Assembly: GCF_007066085.1 (NCBI RefSeq) | Contig: NZ_CP041405.1 | Span: forward strand, 6,417,501-6,481,500 | Length of the DNA stretch: 64,000 nucleotides | Direction: 5' to 3' | Source of the DNA: Paenibacillus thiaminolyticus | Lineage (GTDB): Bacteria > Bacillota > Bacilli > Paenibacillales > Paenibacillaceae | Shown here: positions 9,297-17,168 of the stretch, piece by piece | How positions within the stretch are numbered: position 1 is the stretch's first letter | How the letters are laid out: each line of letters begins with the position of its first letter | The notes under the pieces: model-generated | What the model was told of the DNA's origin: nothing | Databases searched by the model: none | Seen by the model: only the letters and a program-made list of their open reading frames with translations | Program-made: the position numbers and the translations under genes

Positions 9297-10067
9297 ATGA
9301 CCATGATGGACTGGGATTTATCCGAATATGAAGATCCGACATTATATGATCTCGAAAATCAGGGCAATCCTGAGCTGCCGATGCTTCTCGCATGGGCCAA
9401 GAAACTGGAAATAGAGGGGAAACCGGTACTGGATCTGGCATGCGGAACGGGACGAACCGCCATTCCGCTGGCGGAGGCGGGTTATTCCGTGATTGGAGTG
9501 GATCTGCATGCGGGTATGCTGGAGCAAGCCCGACGCAAGACTCCGGCCGAGGCGAATATCCGCTGGGTGCAGCAGGATCTGACGCAGCTTCAACTGCCGG
9601 AACATTCGCCGCTGGCTTATATGACCGGGAACGCATTTCAGCATTTTCTGACCAATGAATTGCAGAACCGGCTGCTTCAATCGATCCGCAGCGTATTGAC
9701 GCCGGAAGGCATCCTGCTCTTCGATACCAGATTCCCGGCGGCCGAGGAGCTTCTTCAGCCGCCCGTAGAGGAATATTGGCGGACCATCGAGATCGGGCCG
9801 GAGCATCGATGTGAAGTATATACAATTGCCACGTATGATCCTATTGCCCAGGTTCAGCATTACACGACGATCCGGCGTTTTATCGAAGGGGAGGAGCTGC
9901 GTGAAGAACGCAAAACAACGATAGATCTGCGTTATACGTATCCGCAGGAACTGGCCCGCACGCTGGAAGTGAACGGCTTTGAACTGCTTCATTTGTATGG
10001 AGGCTGGTCCGGCGCATCCTTACATCCTTCCTTTCCTTCGATGGTGGCGGTGTGCCGGAGAATATAA
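9297..10067 (+). CDS. Class I SAM-dependent methyltransferase
   Basis: 256-residue protein with a standard seven-strand methyltransferase core. Motif I is VLDLACGTGRTAIPLA near residue 43. Next come an acidic strand end (VIGVDLHAGML) and the post-I segment RWVQQDLTQLQLP. It follows the IMPase gene by 55 bases, and AAGGGG lies just before the start. The fold tells the cofactor, not the substrate; UbiE/YqeM-like small-molecule methylases look closest. Confidence 0.85.
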   Translation: MTMMDWDLSEYEDPTLYDLENQGNPELPMLLAWAKKLEIEGKPVLDLACGTGRTAIPLAEAGYSVIGVDLHAGMLEQARRKTPAEANIRWVQQDLTQLQLPEHSPLAYMTGNAFQHFLTNELQNRLLQSIRSVLTPEGILLFDTRFPAAEELLQPPVEEYWRTIEIGPEHRCEVYTIATYDPIAQVQHYTTIRRFIEGEELREERKTTIDLRYTYPQELARTLEVNGFELLHLYGGWSGASLHPSFPSMVAVCRRI

Positions 10068-10107
10068 GGGGGCGAGCGTATATCATATCCGCTCCCCGCA
10101 TTTTTCG

Positions 10108-10389
10108 ATGGAAGGAGACTCGCGCCGCTCCTTGGTCATGCTGGATGATGAATGGTATATCAGCATCCGGTTACTCCCGGATTACGTCTCGTGCCGGGAT
10201 TACAGGTATACATTCCGGTTCCCGGGAAGGGATGATACCGTGTTGAGCAGTTCCGGGCACTACTTGCCTGGAATCAGTATGTTCGATCTGGATGACACGG
10301 CCTTCGTCCGGCTATCTGCTCTCGATTACGCGCTCCGGTTCGATGAGAATGTCGCGTATATTGTGGAATTAGCTTCGAAGCCGATGTGA
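10108..10389 (+). CDS. Hypothetical protein, start uncertain
   Basis: I do not recognise the family. From ATG 10108 it would be 93 residues with an Asp/Tyr-rich, beta-looking sequence (DEWYISIRLLPDYVSC, YRYTFRFPG). The open frame continues upstream into the end of the methyltransferase gene without a start codon near a good ribosome site. A strong AAGGGGGCGAG site at 10066-10075 is followed in this frame by no ATG, GTG or TTG before 10108. Either translation starts at an unusual codon or this is a shortened gene. The FosB gene follows 18 bases later, so co-transcription is likely. Confidence 0.5.
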   Translation: MEGDSRRSLVMLDDEWYISIRLLPDYVSCRDYRYTFRFPGRDDTVLSSSGHYLPGISMFDLDDTAFVRLSALDYALRFDENVAYIVELASKPM

Positions 10390-10407
10390 CCTGAAAAGGA
10401 GGAAGCG

Positions 10408-10833
10408 ATGTCTTATATTAGAGGCTTGAATCATTTCTGTTTTTCTGTATCGGATCTGGAGGCTTCGATCGCGTTCTATCGCGATATTCTGGAAGGCAAG
10501 CTGCTAGCCGTCGGGAGACGGCTGGCTTATTTCGACTGCCACGGCTTGTGGATTGCACTGAATCAGGAGGAGGTAGACCGTTCCCGGCAGCCGGTTACCT
10601 ACACGCACATCGCGTTCAGCATCGATGAGGAGGATTATGAGGCGGTGCGCCAGAAGCTGCTTGCTTACGGAGTCATGGTGCTTGCTGGACGGGAACGGTC
10701 ACAAGAGGATAAGCAGTCGATTTATTTTCTCGATCCTGATAATCACTGCTTCGAGTTCCATACGGGGACGCTTGGCGATCGGCTGCAATATTACCGTGCC
10801 AGCAAGCCGCATATTCAATTTTTTGATTCATAG
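10408..10833 (+). CDS. fosB: Metallothiol transferase FosB (fosfomycin resistance)
   Basis: Cytoplasmic Mg/Mn-dependent enzyme of the glyoxalase/VOC fold that opens the epoxide of fosfomycin with bacillithiol or cysteine. The 141-residue length matches FosB. Metal ligands appear as His in GLNHFCFSVSDLEASI, His in YTHIAFSI, and Glu in FEFHTGTL. The segments GRERSQEDKQSIYF and DPDNHCFEFHTGTLGDRL are diagnostic. AAAAGGAGG precedes ATG 10408. Its thiol partner would be bacillithiol, and a PIG-L deacetylase of BshB type lies at 52965-53672. There is no sign of recent transfer; FosB is a common chromosomal gene in Bacillota. Confidence 0.92.
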   Translation: MSYIRGLNHFCFSVSDLEASIAFYRDILEGKLLAVGRRLAYFDCHGLWIALNQEEVDRSRQPVTYTHIAFSIDEEDYEAVRQKLLAYGVMVLAGRERSQEDKQSIYFLDPDNHCFEFHTGTLGDRLQYYRASKPHIQFFDS

Positions 10834-10859
10834 ACAGAAGAATGGAGGGCAGAGGCACA

Positions 10860-11306
10860 ATGCAACAACCGCATATTGTTCCCTATTCCGAAGTCTGGAA
10901 AGCCGATGTGGAGCGGCTATGCGCCAGAATCTGGGGACCGGAACGGCAGCAGTACCGGTATGGGGGATCTGTAGAGTTGGACGCGGGAGGCACGAAGGAG
11001 CCCTCATCGTATGTAGCGCTGCTTGGCGATCAAGTGCTTGGATTTTGCACCATGTGGCGCAATCTGTTCCACCCGATGGCATTGTATTTCACCGTCGCTG
11101 TACGGCCCGGCTGGGAGAGAAGAGGGATTGGAGGGCGGCTGCCAGATCATCTTGAACAAGACAGGGAGGAGAAAAGTTATGAAACCGACAACCATTTATC
11201 TCGTGCGCCACGGCCAGACGGAATGGAACCTGGAGCATCGAATGCAGGGGCATCAGGATTCTCCCTTGACCGAGCTGGGTGTCCGCCAAGCGGTCTGGCT
11301 GGGTGA
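10860..11306 (+). pseudogene. GNAT acetyltransferase lacking its C-terminal half
   Basis: From ATG 10860 the product resembles a GNAT through the central strand (YFTVAVRPGWERRGIGGRL, the acetyl-CoA loop) and the first turns of the following helix (DHLEQ). It then runs into a stretch with no GNAT character that overlaps the next gene in another frame until the stop at 11304. The last two strands of the fold are therefore missing. The simplest reading is a deletion that joined the GNAT helix to the ribosome site of the downstream phosphatase. A stable truncated product is possible but would not be a complete acetyltransferase. Confidence 0.6.
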
Positions 11307-11817
11307 GGCGCTGCGGCATGAGACTATCGATGCGATATATGCGAGTCCCAGCGGAAGGGCGTACCGGACCGCCGAGTTGATACGGAGGGAGCGCGATGTT
11401 CCGGTTCAGCGCTGCGACGAACTGAAGGAGATTCATCTTGGCGTATGGGAAGGACAGACGCAGGCGTCAGTGCAGGAGCGGGATCCGGATCAGTACGATC
11501 TGTTTTGGAAAAACCCGGGCCAATTCAGGATTGAAGGCGGCGAGACATTCCATGAAGTTCGGGAGCGGGCTTTAGGGCGGCTATTGACCATTGTGCGTGA
11601 CCATCCGGGCCAATCGGTCTTGATAGTGACTCATACGGTCGTGGTGAAGCTATTGATGGCTTACGCGGAGAACCGCCCTCTTCATCTGCTGTGGGAGCTT
11701 CCCTACATTCATCCGGCATGCCTATGCAAGCTGCATTTCAAGGACGGGGAAGCCAGCATTCTACTGCATGGCGACACTTCTCATTACCAGGAAGCCCGCG
11801 AGGCGGAAGCCTGGTAA
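11179..11817 (+). CDS. Histidine phosphatase family protein (phosphoglycerate-mutase-like)
   Basis: 212-residue cytoplasmic phosphatase. The catalytic LVRHGQTEWN motif is at residues 8-17, the proton-donor region is LKEIHLGVWEGQ, and the second catalytic His lies in VLIVTHTVVVKLL. The group includes PhoE, CobC and broad-specificity phosphatases; nothing nearby points to cobalamin synthesis. ATG 11179 has GGGAGGAG 8 bases upstream. The gene's first 128 bases overlap the tail of the disrupted GNAT frame, which supports loss of sequence just upstream. Confidence 0.88.
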   Translation: MKPTTIYLVRHGQTEWNLEHRMQGHQDSPLTELGVRQAVWLGEALRHETIDAIYASPSGRAYRTAELIRRERDVPVQRCDELKEIHLGVWEGQTQASVQERDPDQYDLFWKNPGQFRIEGGETFHEVRERALGRLLTIVRDHPGQSVLIVTHTVVVKLLMAYAENRPLHLLWELPYIHPACLCKLHFKDGEASILLHGDTSHYQEAREAEAW

Positions 11818-11848
11818 TCGCATGTGCGCAAGCATTCGTGAAGAAGTC

Positions 11849-12124
11849 TCAACGGTACACCAGAATGTACAGCAGTAAGGATGTGAGCAGGCTCGGTGTG
11901 CCTAGCAGCCATAGCGTGGCGACGAAGCCTGCGCCTTGACTGGCGTTGTGCTCCCTGTTGTACTCTGGTTGTCTAAAACCGTCGGACATCATGCCGGCGA
12001 ACCCGCACAGCCCGAGACCAATCCAACCCGTAATGTTGAATAATTGATATAGATCATCCTCAATGAGTGAATACAATCCGGCCGCGGCGACGATCAGCAC
12101 TCCCAAAATAATTCGAATAATCAT
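11849..12124 (-). CDS. Small membrane protein, DUF5316-like
   Basis: 91 residues with hydrophobic segments at about 2-18, 30-46 and 70-88. The central pattern DDLYQLFNITGWIGLGLCGFAG followed by a hydrophilic loop and a last helix resembles DUF5316 proteins, small membrane proteins of unknown role in Bacillota; this match is from memory. GAGGTG is followed after four bases by ATG 12124; a GTG at 12130 is part of that site. It stands alone and convergent with the phosphatase gene. Confidence 0.6.
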   Translation of the reverse strand: MIIRIILGVLIVAAAGLYSLIEDDLYQLFNITGWIGLGLCGFAGMMSDGFRQPEYNREHNASQGAGFVATLWLLGTPSLLTSLLLYILVYR

Positions 12125-12334
12125 AGGCACCTCTATATCATCTTATTCGAAGAACCGAATTTTACTATAATACATTTTGGCGGTATTTGGTAGATCAGTG
12201 ATGGTGAAGGATGGATAGTTTTTATAACAACGAGGGTGTTATCTGAATGCTCGCAGATCGCGGAGCAGCGTGATTCTCGGGATGCAGAGGCTCGGGAAAT
12301 GCGGCGCTAGTAAACTTTTTTAGGTGTCAAAAAG

Positions 12335-12378
12335 GTTACAAAGAGGTAACAAAATCTTAATCTAGTGCCATATATTAT
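12335..12378 (+). promoter_or_regulatory. Possible promoter with 11-bp direct repeats ahead of the riboswitch
   Basis: GTTACAAAGAG (12335-12345) is followed immediately by GTAACAAAATC (12346-12356), then TTAATC, giving 11-base periodicity like PhoP-type sites. A TATTAT -10 candidate lies at 12373-12378, about 40 bases before the riboswitch. No good -35 is visible, as expected for an activated promoter. This is weak evidence. Confidence 0.3.
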
Positions 12379-12416
12379 AGCATGATCTCTCCTACTATTC
12401 GTGTTACGATGTGTAC

Positions 12417-12546
12417 GAAATCGAATCAAGCCGAAGCTCGGAAGAGCGCGGGGGAACCAACTTCTGGGGTGAAGGCGCAGATTTGCGTCAGGGGTGACCT
12501 CTTTGACCCGAACCCGACAGCTAACCTCGTAGGCTGCAAAGGGAGA
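12417..12546 (+). ncRNA. c-di-AMP riboswitch (ydaO-yuaA type)
   Basis: The 3' half carries the highly conserved ydaO core: GACCCGAACCCGACAGCTAA, followed by CCTCGTAGGC and a ribosome site. Upstream are the expected GGGGGAACCAA and TGGGGTGAAGGC segments. This class binds cyclic di-AMP and usually lowers expression of cell-wall, osmolyte or potassium genes. The aptamer ends within about 10 bases of the start codon region, so control of translation is possible. No separate terminator is seen between aptamer and gene. The downstream gene is a secreted CAP-domain protein. Confidence 0.9.
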
Positions 12547-12556
12547 GATGCAATTT

Positions 12557-13300
12557 ATGAAGAATACACTCAAAAAAGTCGCAGTAACCAGTGCCATTGC
12601 GCTAGCTCCGGTCCTGGTGGCCGGTTCCGCCTTCGCAGCGCCGCAGACAGATGCGGTGCAGGCGCAAAGCCCGAATTGCTATATGGTCAAAGTTAATGGT
12701 GTCAATGCGAAGGCCATCATTCCGGATCCGGCGAAGTCCGCGGATTGGCAATCTTGGTTGGACAACCTGATGAAGGAATGGAATAACCAAGCCAATAACG
12801 GCAGCCAGCAGCCGACGGATAAAGATCCAGGCAGCGTGGTCAACAAGCCGGAATCCAAGCCAGCGCCTGCTCCTGCTGAACCGAAGCCGGCTCAGCCAGC
12901 GCCAAGCACGGGTAATGGCTCGGCAACGGAGAAGTCCGACTTCGCGAATCAAGTGGTGGATCTGGTCAACAAGGAACGGGCCAAAGCCGGCCTGAATCCC
13001 CTTAAATCGGACGAGAAACTGACGAAGGTAGCGATGATTAAGGCGCAAGATATGTATGACAACAACTATTTTGACCATCAATCGCCGACGCTTGGTTCGC
13101 CGTTCGATCTGATGAGAGCGCAGGACGTTCAATACCGCACGGCTGGCGAGAACATTGCCAAAGGCCAGCGTACGCCTGAAGAAGTTATGAACGCTTGGAT
13201 GAACAGCCAAGGTCATCGCCAAAACATTTTGAATTCTAATTATACAGCGATTGGGGTCGCGTACTACAATGGCGTATGGGTTCAAGAGTTTACCGGCTAA
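12557..13300 (+). CDS. Secreted CAP-domain (SCP-like/YkwD) protein
   Basis: 247 residues from ATG 12557, with GGGAGAG about ten bases upstream; ATG 12548 lies inside the ribosome site. A signal peptide (KKVAVTSAIALAPVLVAGSAFA) is followed by a short N-terminal region, a Pro/Ala/Lys linker near residues 90-125 and a CAP domain to the end. CAP hallmarks are VDLVNKERAKAGLNPL, MYDNNYFDHQSP, GENIAKGQRTPEEVMNAWMNS and GHRQNILN. Bacterial members of this type are extracellular and associated with the envelope or spores; their activity is not settled. The c-di-AMP riboswitch links it to envelope stress. Confidence 0.88.
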   Translation: MKNTLKKVAVTSAIALAPVLVAGSAFAAPQTDAVQAQSPNCYMVKVNGVNAKAIIPDPAKSADWQSWLDNLMKEWNNQANNGSQQPTDKDPGSVVNKPESKPAPAPAEPKPAQPAPSTGNGSATEKSDFANQVVDLVNKERAKAGLNPLKSDEKLTKVAMIKAQDMYDNNYFDHQSPTLGSPFDLMRAQDVQYRTAGENIAKGQRTPEEVMNAWMNSQGHRQNILNSNYTAIGVAYYNGVWVQEFTG

Positions 13301-13321
13301 CAAGAAAATAGCGCAAAGCTG

Positions 13322-13350
13322 CAGCGGCACCGGGAGAAGGTGCCGCTTTT
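13322..13350 (+). terminator. Intrinsic terminator after CAP-domain gene
   Basis: Perfect 8-bp stem GCGGCACC / GGTGCCGC with a 7-base loop, followed by TTTT. Confidence 0.85.
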
Positions 13351-13453
13351 GTCGCGTTCCGGTTGACGCTGGCTCTGAAAGGGCATTATATTCTTGATTA
13401 CTGCAACTTCCGATGCCTGCAGATCGTCAGGTAAAATATAGGAGGATGCGTTC

Positions 13454-13486
13454 ATGCATTCATTCCGATATTCGCGAAGGGAGTAG
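13454..13486 (+). CDS. Possible 10-codon leader peptide (MHSFRYSRRE)
   Basis: ATG 13454 has TAGGAGG eight bases upstream, a better ribosome site than that of the next gene. The frame ends at TAG 13484-13486, seven bases before ATG 13493. It could couple or attenuate translation of the downstream SLH protein. A chance frame cannot be excluded. Confidence 0.35.
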   Translation: MHSFRYSRRE

Positions 13487-13492
13487 ATTGAG

Positions 13493-14371
13493 ATGAAGAA
13501 GTTAAGTACGCTTGCCCTTGGGTTGTTCATTGCCGGCATGATGGTCCTTCCGGCAGGAACACACGCTGAACCCCGGACGATTGAGCCCGACAACATAGAA
13601 GCAGCGATCAACGAGCTGAGCCGGGCTGATCTGGCGGTCCTGCTGACCGAACTCTTCGGTCTGGATACGAAAAAGACGAGCACGTCATTCGCGGATGCGG
13701 CCGATCACTGGGCCACGGCGCAAGGGGCCATTCCCGCCGTCATCGAGGCGGGGCTTATGAAGGGAACGGACGCCACTCATTTCCAGCCGGATCGAAGCGT
13801 AACCTATCAGGAGCTGATCGCTGCGCTCGTACGGGGATACCAGCTTGACGAGATTGCCGTGCCGGCGTTCGATCAGGCGGAGTCATCGCCGTACAAGAGC
13901 TCGGCCTGGGCGGACCGCTATATTCATGCGGCCGTATCCCTGTCGCTCGTGACAGGGGAGCTTGACTTCCGAGAGCCGATCTCGGAGCTAGCGGCCAAGA
14001 AGCTGGCGAAGCAGTTCCAGCAGGCGGTCCAGCTTCCGCAGCTGGAGTCCAAGCTGGAGGTCGGCCGCAGCAAGCAAGGTGAGGCGCTGCTGACGTTCAC
14101 CGTAACCAATGTATCGCATGAAGAGATGGTTCTTCTGTTCGGCTCCTCGCAGCGCTATGATGTGAAGGTAACCGACTCGGCGGGCAGACTGGTGTATCAG
14201 GCCTCGAAGGACAAAGTTTATTTAACCGTATTGGGAGAGGAGACGGTCCTTCCCGGGAAATCGTTGACATACCGTGAGCCTGTGAATCTGAAGCCAGGTC
14301 AAACCTATACGGTCGAGTTCTGGCTGGTGACCGAACAAAAAGCGTACTTGAAGCAGGAAATCCAATTCTAA
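13493..14371 (+). CDS. Secreted SLH-domain protein with C-terminal BsuPI domain
   Basis: 292 residues. A signal peptide (LSTLALGLFIAGMMVLPAGTHA) is followed by two degenerate S-layer-homology repeats (about 35-175): the segments FADAADHWATAQGAIPAVIEAGLMKG and then KSSAWADRYIHAAVSLSLVTG. The last 100 residues match the BsuPI fold, related to the intracellular proteinase inhibitor BsuPI: TFTVTNVSHEEMVLLF, SSQRYDVKVTDSAG, VLGEETVLPGKSLTY. SLH repeats bind secondary cell-wall polymer, so the BsuPI domain is expected at the cell surface. It could restrain the large SLH protease at 36215-40768; this is inference only. Confidence 0.8.
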   Translation: MKKLSTLALGLFIAGMMVLPAGTHAEPRTIEPDNIEAAINELSRADLAVLLTELFGLDTKKTSTSFADAADHWATAQGAIPAVIEAGLMKGTDATHFQPDRSVTYQELIAALVRGYQLDEIAVPAFDQAESSPYKSSAWADRYIHAAVSLSLVTGELDFREPISELAAKKLAKQFQQAVQLPQLESKLEVGRSKQGEALLTFTVTNVSHEEMVLLFGSSQRYDVKVTDSAGRLVYQASKDKVYLTVLGEETVLPGKSLTYREPVNLKPGQTYTVEFWLVTEQKAYLKQEIQF

Positions 14372-14390
14372 AAGCAGAAACGCGGACTTA

Positions 14391-14426
14391 GGCCTTCTAA
14401 CCGGACATCCGGCATGAAGGCTTTTT
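14391..14426 (+). terminator. Intrinsic terminator after SLH/BsuPI gene
   Basis: Stem GCCTTC (14392-14397) with GAAGGC (14416-14421), an inner CCGG/CCGG pair, then TTTTT. Confidence 0.8.
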
Positions 14427-14575
14427 GTCGTCAACTGAGCGGAACGGATAGAAGCATATTGCCGCCTTCAGGACTTGCTTTTACAATAAGATCAGATAAA
14501 ATAAAACTTTGTCCATACAAGGCATACGATGGAGATCTGTCCATATGGATAGGATAGAAGGAAGGAGGGAGGGCC

Positions 14576-15619
14576 ATGGCTTTTGGCGCCCGGGTGTTAA
14601 AGACGGGGATCGCCGTAACGCTCGCCTTATACATCAGTCAATATTTTCAATTCAAAACGCCGGTAATTGCCGCAGTAGCGGCCATCTTCGCCATGCAGCC
14701 GTCCATCTACCGGTCATGGCGTTATTTTCTCGATCAACTGCAGACGAATACATTGGGGGCCGCGATTGCCCTCCTGGCAGGGATGGCGTTCTCGAACGAG
14801 CCGATTGCGGTCGGGATTGTATGTATCGTGGTTATCATTATCTGTCTTAAGATGAAGATGGAGGAGACGGTAGGGCTGACGCTGGTTACCGTCATCTCGG
14901 TCATGGAAGCATCGGGGCAATGGGACTTCGCGCTTGGGCGGTTCGCGCTGACGCTGACTGGTATCGGTTCGGCATTTTTAATCAATATTTTGTTCTTTCC
15001 GCCGAATCCGCAGGCGCAATTTATCGGGCAGATTCAGAATGTATTCAGCCGGATGTCGCTTCTGCTGCGCACCGCCATCTCGGATGAGATGAAGGAGAGC
15101 GCGTTCCGCGTCGAGAAGCAGGGGCTGGAGGATTCCTTAAAATCGATCTCGGACAAATACAAGCTCTTCGAGGAGGAGACGAAGAAGCTGAAGCGGGCCA
15201 AATACCGGCATACCCGCCGCATCGTCGTGTACAAGCAGCTATTGAACACGCTGCGCAAAGGCATCGAGGTGCTGAACATCATCGAGGAGCATTATTTCCA
15301 GTCGGCCCGGACGAAGGAATCCGATCTGTTCTTCGATCGCCATCTGGAGCTGCTCATTAAGTGCCATGAGCATGTCCTGCTCAAGTTCGAGGACAAGGTC
15401 AAGCCCGATAGCGGCGAGATTGCCAATCTGGAGCGGGAGAACGAGCGCTTCATGACCGAGGCGCTGCAGTACGGCGAGGATGGGCCGGAAGGAGTGCTGC
15501 GGTTGTCGATCGTGGCTGCGTCCTTATATGAATACGGCCACCAGATCAGCAGACTTGACCGTCTGGTCGGACATGTAGATAAAGAAGAAGATAAAGGACT
15601 GCTGCAAAGCTTGCTGTAG
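14576..15619 (+). CDS. Aromatic acid exporter family membrane protein (FUSC/ArAE)
   Basis: 347 residues. Residues 1-140 hold about five or six transmembrane helices typical of the ArAE_1 (formerly DUF939) family, starting AFGARVLKTGIAVTLALYISQYF. Residues 150-347 form a cytoplasmic, charged and probably coiled-coil region (KYKLFEEETKKLKRAKYRHTRR). Families of this type export aromatic carboxylates or unidentified small molecules and resemble plant ALMT and E. coli AaeB. GGAGGGAGGG lies directly before ATG 14576. It is a single gene with its own terminator. Confidence 0.85.
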   Translation: MAFGARVLKTGIAVTLALYISQYFQFKTPVIAAVAAIFAMQPSIYRSWRYFLDQLQTNTLGAAIALLAGMAFSNEPIAVGIVCIVVIIICLKMKMEETVGLTLVTVISVMEASGQWDFALGRFALTLTGIGSAFLINILFFPPNPQAQFIGQIQNVFSRMSLLLRTAISDEMKESAFRVEKQGLEDSLKSISDKYKLFEEETKKLKRAKYRHTRRIVVYKQLLNTLRKGIEVLNIIEEHYFQSARTKESDLFFDRHLELLIKCHEHVLLKFEDKVKPDSGEIANLERENERFMTEALQYGEDGPEGVLRLSIVAASLYEYGHQISRLDRLVGHVDKEEDKGLLQSLL

Positions 15620-15642
15620 TCCTCCGCTTGAATTACTTTGCA

Positions 15643-15668
15643 AGAGCCGCGAATGCGGTTCTTTTTTT
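15643..15668 (+). terminator. Intrinsic terminator after aromatic acid exporter gene
   Basis: AGAGCCGC, loop GAAT, GCGGTTCT, then a run of seven T. Confidence 0.9.
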
Positions 15669-15704
15669 ATGGCGTAAGCATCCGGGAAGCTATCGAGGAG
15701 CCTT

Positions 15705-15734
15705 TTGACTTGAGCGGGCTTATTGAGGTAGAAT
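15705..15734 (+). promoter_or_regulatory. SigA-type promoter for the MFS pump
   Basis: TTGACT (15705-15710), 18-base spacer, TAGAAT (15729-15734). The gene starts about 125 bases downstream. The adjacent TetR-family gene is the likely repressor, but I found no convincing dyad in the leader. Confidence 0.55.
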
Positions 15735-15860
15735 GTTAACGACCCTATAGTCATATTGAGAACCTATTGGTACTGATCTGGCGGGGTACGGTGGACTCAC
15801 GCTAGCCCAGGCATCGAATTAACAGAAGGACAGACGAGAGAATAGAGGAGGACGAGAGAG

Positions 15861-17081
15861 ATGTCGCAAGCAAGGCGGAAGTTCAACGGACCATTGTTCA
15901 TCTTGATGATGAACATGTTCGTGACAATGGTAGGAATGGGGTTGATCATCCCGATATTGCCTTCTTTTTTGCAGGAATTCGGCGGCGGAGGGCAGGCGAT
16001 GGGCTACCTGGTTGCCGCTTTTGGGTTGACCCAATTCCTGTTCTCCCCGATTGCAGGGGAATGGTCGGATAAATACGGCCGCAAAATATTGATTGTAAGC
16101 GGGGTCGGCATATTCGCTTTGTCGCAAATTGTGTTCGCCTTCGCGGATCAGATGTGGATGCTGTATCTGTCCCGGCTTCTCGGCGGCTTGGGGGCGGCCT
16201 TGTTAACCTCGCCTATGATGGCGTATATTGCCGATATTACGACCGAGGATGAACGGGCCAAGGGGATGGGACTGTTCGGCGCCTCCATGACGCTGGGGGT
16301 GGTCATCGGTCCGGGCATCGGGGGACTGCTCGCGGAATACGGCATTCGCGTTCCCTTCTACTTCGCCGCCGGGTTAGCCGTAGCCGGAACGCTGCTTTCT
16401 CTGCTATTTCTGCCCGAGACGCTGCCTCCGGAGAAGCGGAGCGCGATACAGGCGAGCAAGAACGGGCCGCGGCCGACTATGGTGCAGCAGTTTCTGGCTT
16501 CTTTTAAGGCGCCGTATTTTGTGCTGCTTGCGCTTGTTTTTACGATGTCATTCGGCCTGCAAAATTTCGAATCGATATTCGGATTGTATTTCGACGGCAA
16601 GCTCGGATTCACTCCGAAGCAAATCTCACTTATTATTACGTTCGGGGCCCTGATTGGGGTTATCGTGCAGGCGGTTCTGATCGATAGGCTGCTGCGCCGC
16701 TTCGGCGAGAAGAAGGTGCTGCATGCTTCCTTCATCCTGGCCGGCGCGTCGATGGTGTTGACGCTCTTTGTCCGGCAGTTCGGAGCGATTTTTGCCGTAA
16801 CGCTGCTGTTCTTTGCCGCCACCGCGATCATTCGGCCGGCACTGAACACATTGCTGTCCAAAATGGCAGGCAACGAACAAGGCTTTGTCGCCGGCATGAA
16901 TACGGCGTATATGAGTCTGGGCAATATTATCGGGCCGTCGATTGCCGGGATTTTGTATGATGTGAATACCAATATTCCTTATTTGTTCGGAGCCGCGATT
17001 TTATTGCTCAGCACGCTGATTCTCGCCAGCTGGAAGCGTACCGGGAAGGAGGAGGTTCAATCCTCGACGGCGTCTATGTGA
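15861..17081 (+). CDS. MFS multidrug-type efflux transporter
   Basis: 406 residues with twelve predicted membrane helices. The motif between helices 2 and 3, GEWSDKYGRKILI, is the major-facilitator motif A. GASMTLGVVIGPGIGGLLAE near helix 5 is the antiporter motif C typical of drug:H+ exporters in the Bmr/NorA/TetA group. AGAGGAGG precedes ATG 15861. A TetR-family regulator follows 87 bases later in the same direction, a usual arrangement for a self-regulated pump. The substrate is not predictable. Confidence 0.88.
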   Translation: MSQARRKFNGPLFILMMNMFVTMVGMGLIIPILPSFLQEFGGGGQAMGYLVAAFGLTQFLFSPIAGEWSDKYGRKILIVSGVGIFALSQIVFAFADQMWMLYLSRLLGGLGAALLTSPMMAYIADITTEDERAKGMGLFGASMTLGVVIGPGIGGLLAEYGIRVPFYFAAGLAVAGTLLSLLFLPETLPPEKRSAIQASKNGPRPTMVQQFLASFKAPYFVLLALVFTMSFGLQNFESIFGLYFDGKLGFTPKQISLIITFGALIGVIVQAVLIDRLLRRFGEKKVLHASFILAGASMVLTLFVRQFGAIFAVTLLFFAATAIIRPALNTLLSKMAGNEQGFVAGMNTAYMSLGNIIGPSIAGILYDVNTNIPYLFGAAILLLSTLILASWKRTGKEEVQSSTASM

Positions 17082-17168
17082 GGGGGCCGATTGCAAGCGG
17101 GGGACTTTTTCGTTAAGATAAGTCCTATTCGCATGCGCGGAACAGTAATTAAGGGGGCATCAATAGTC

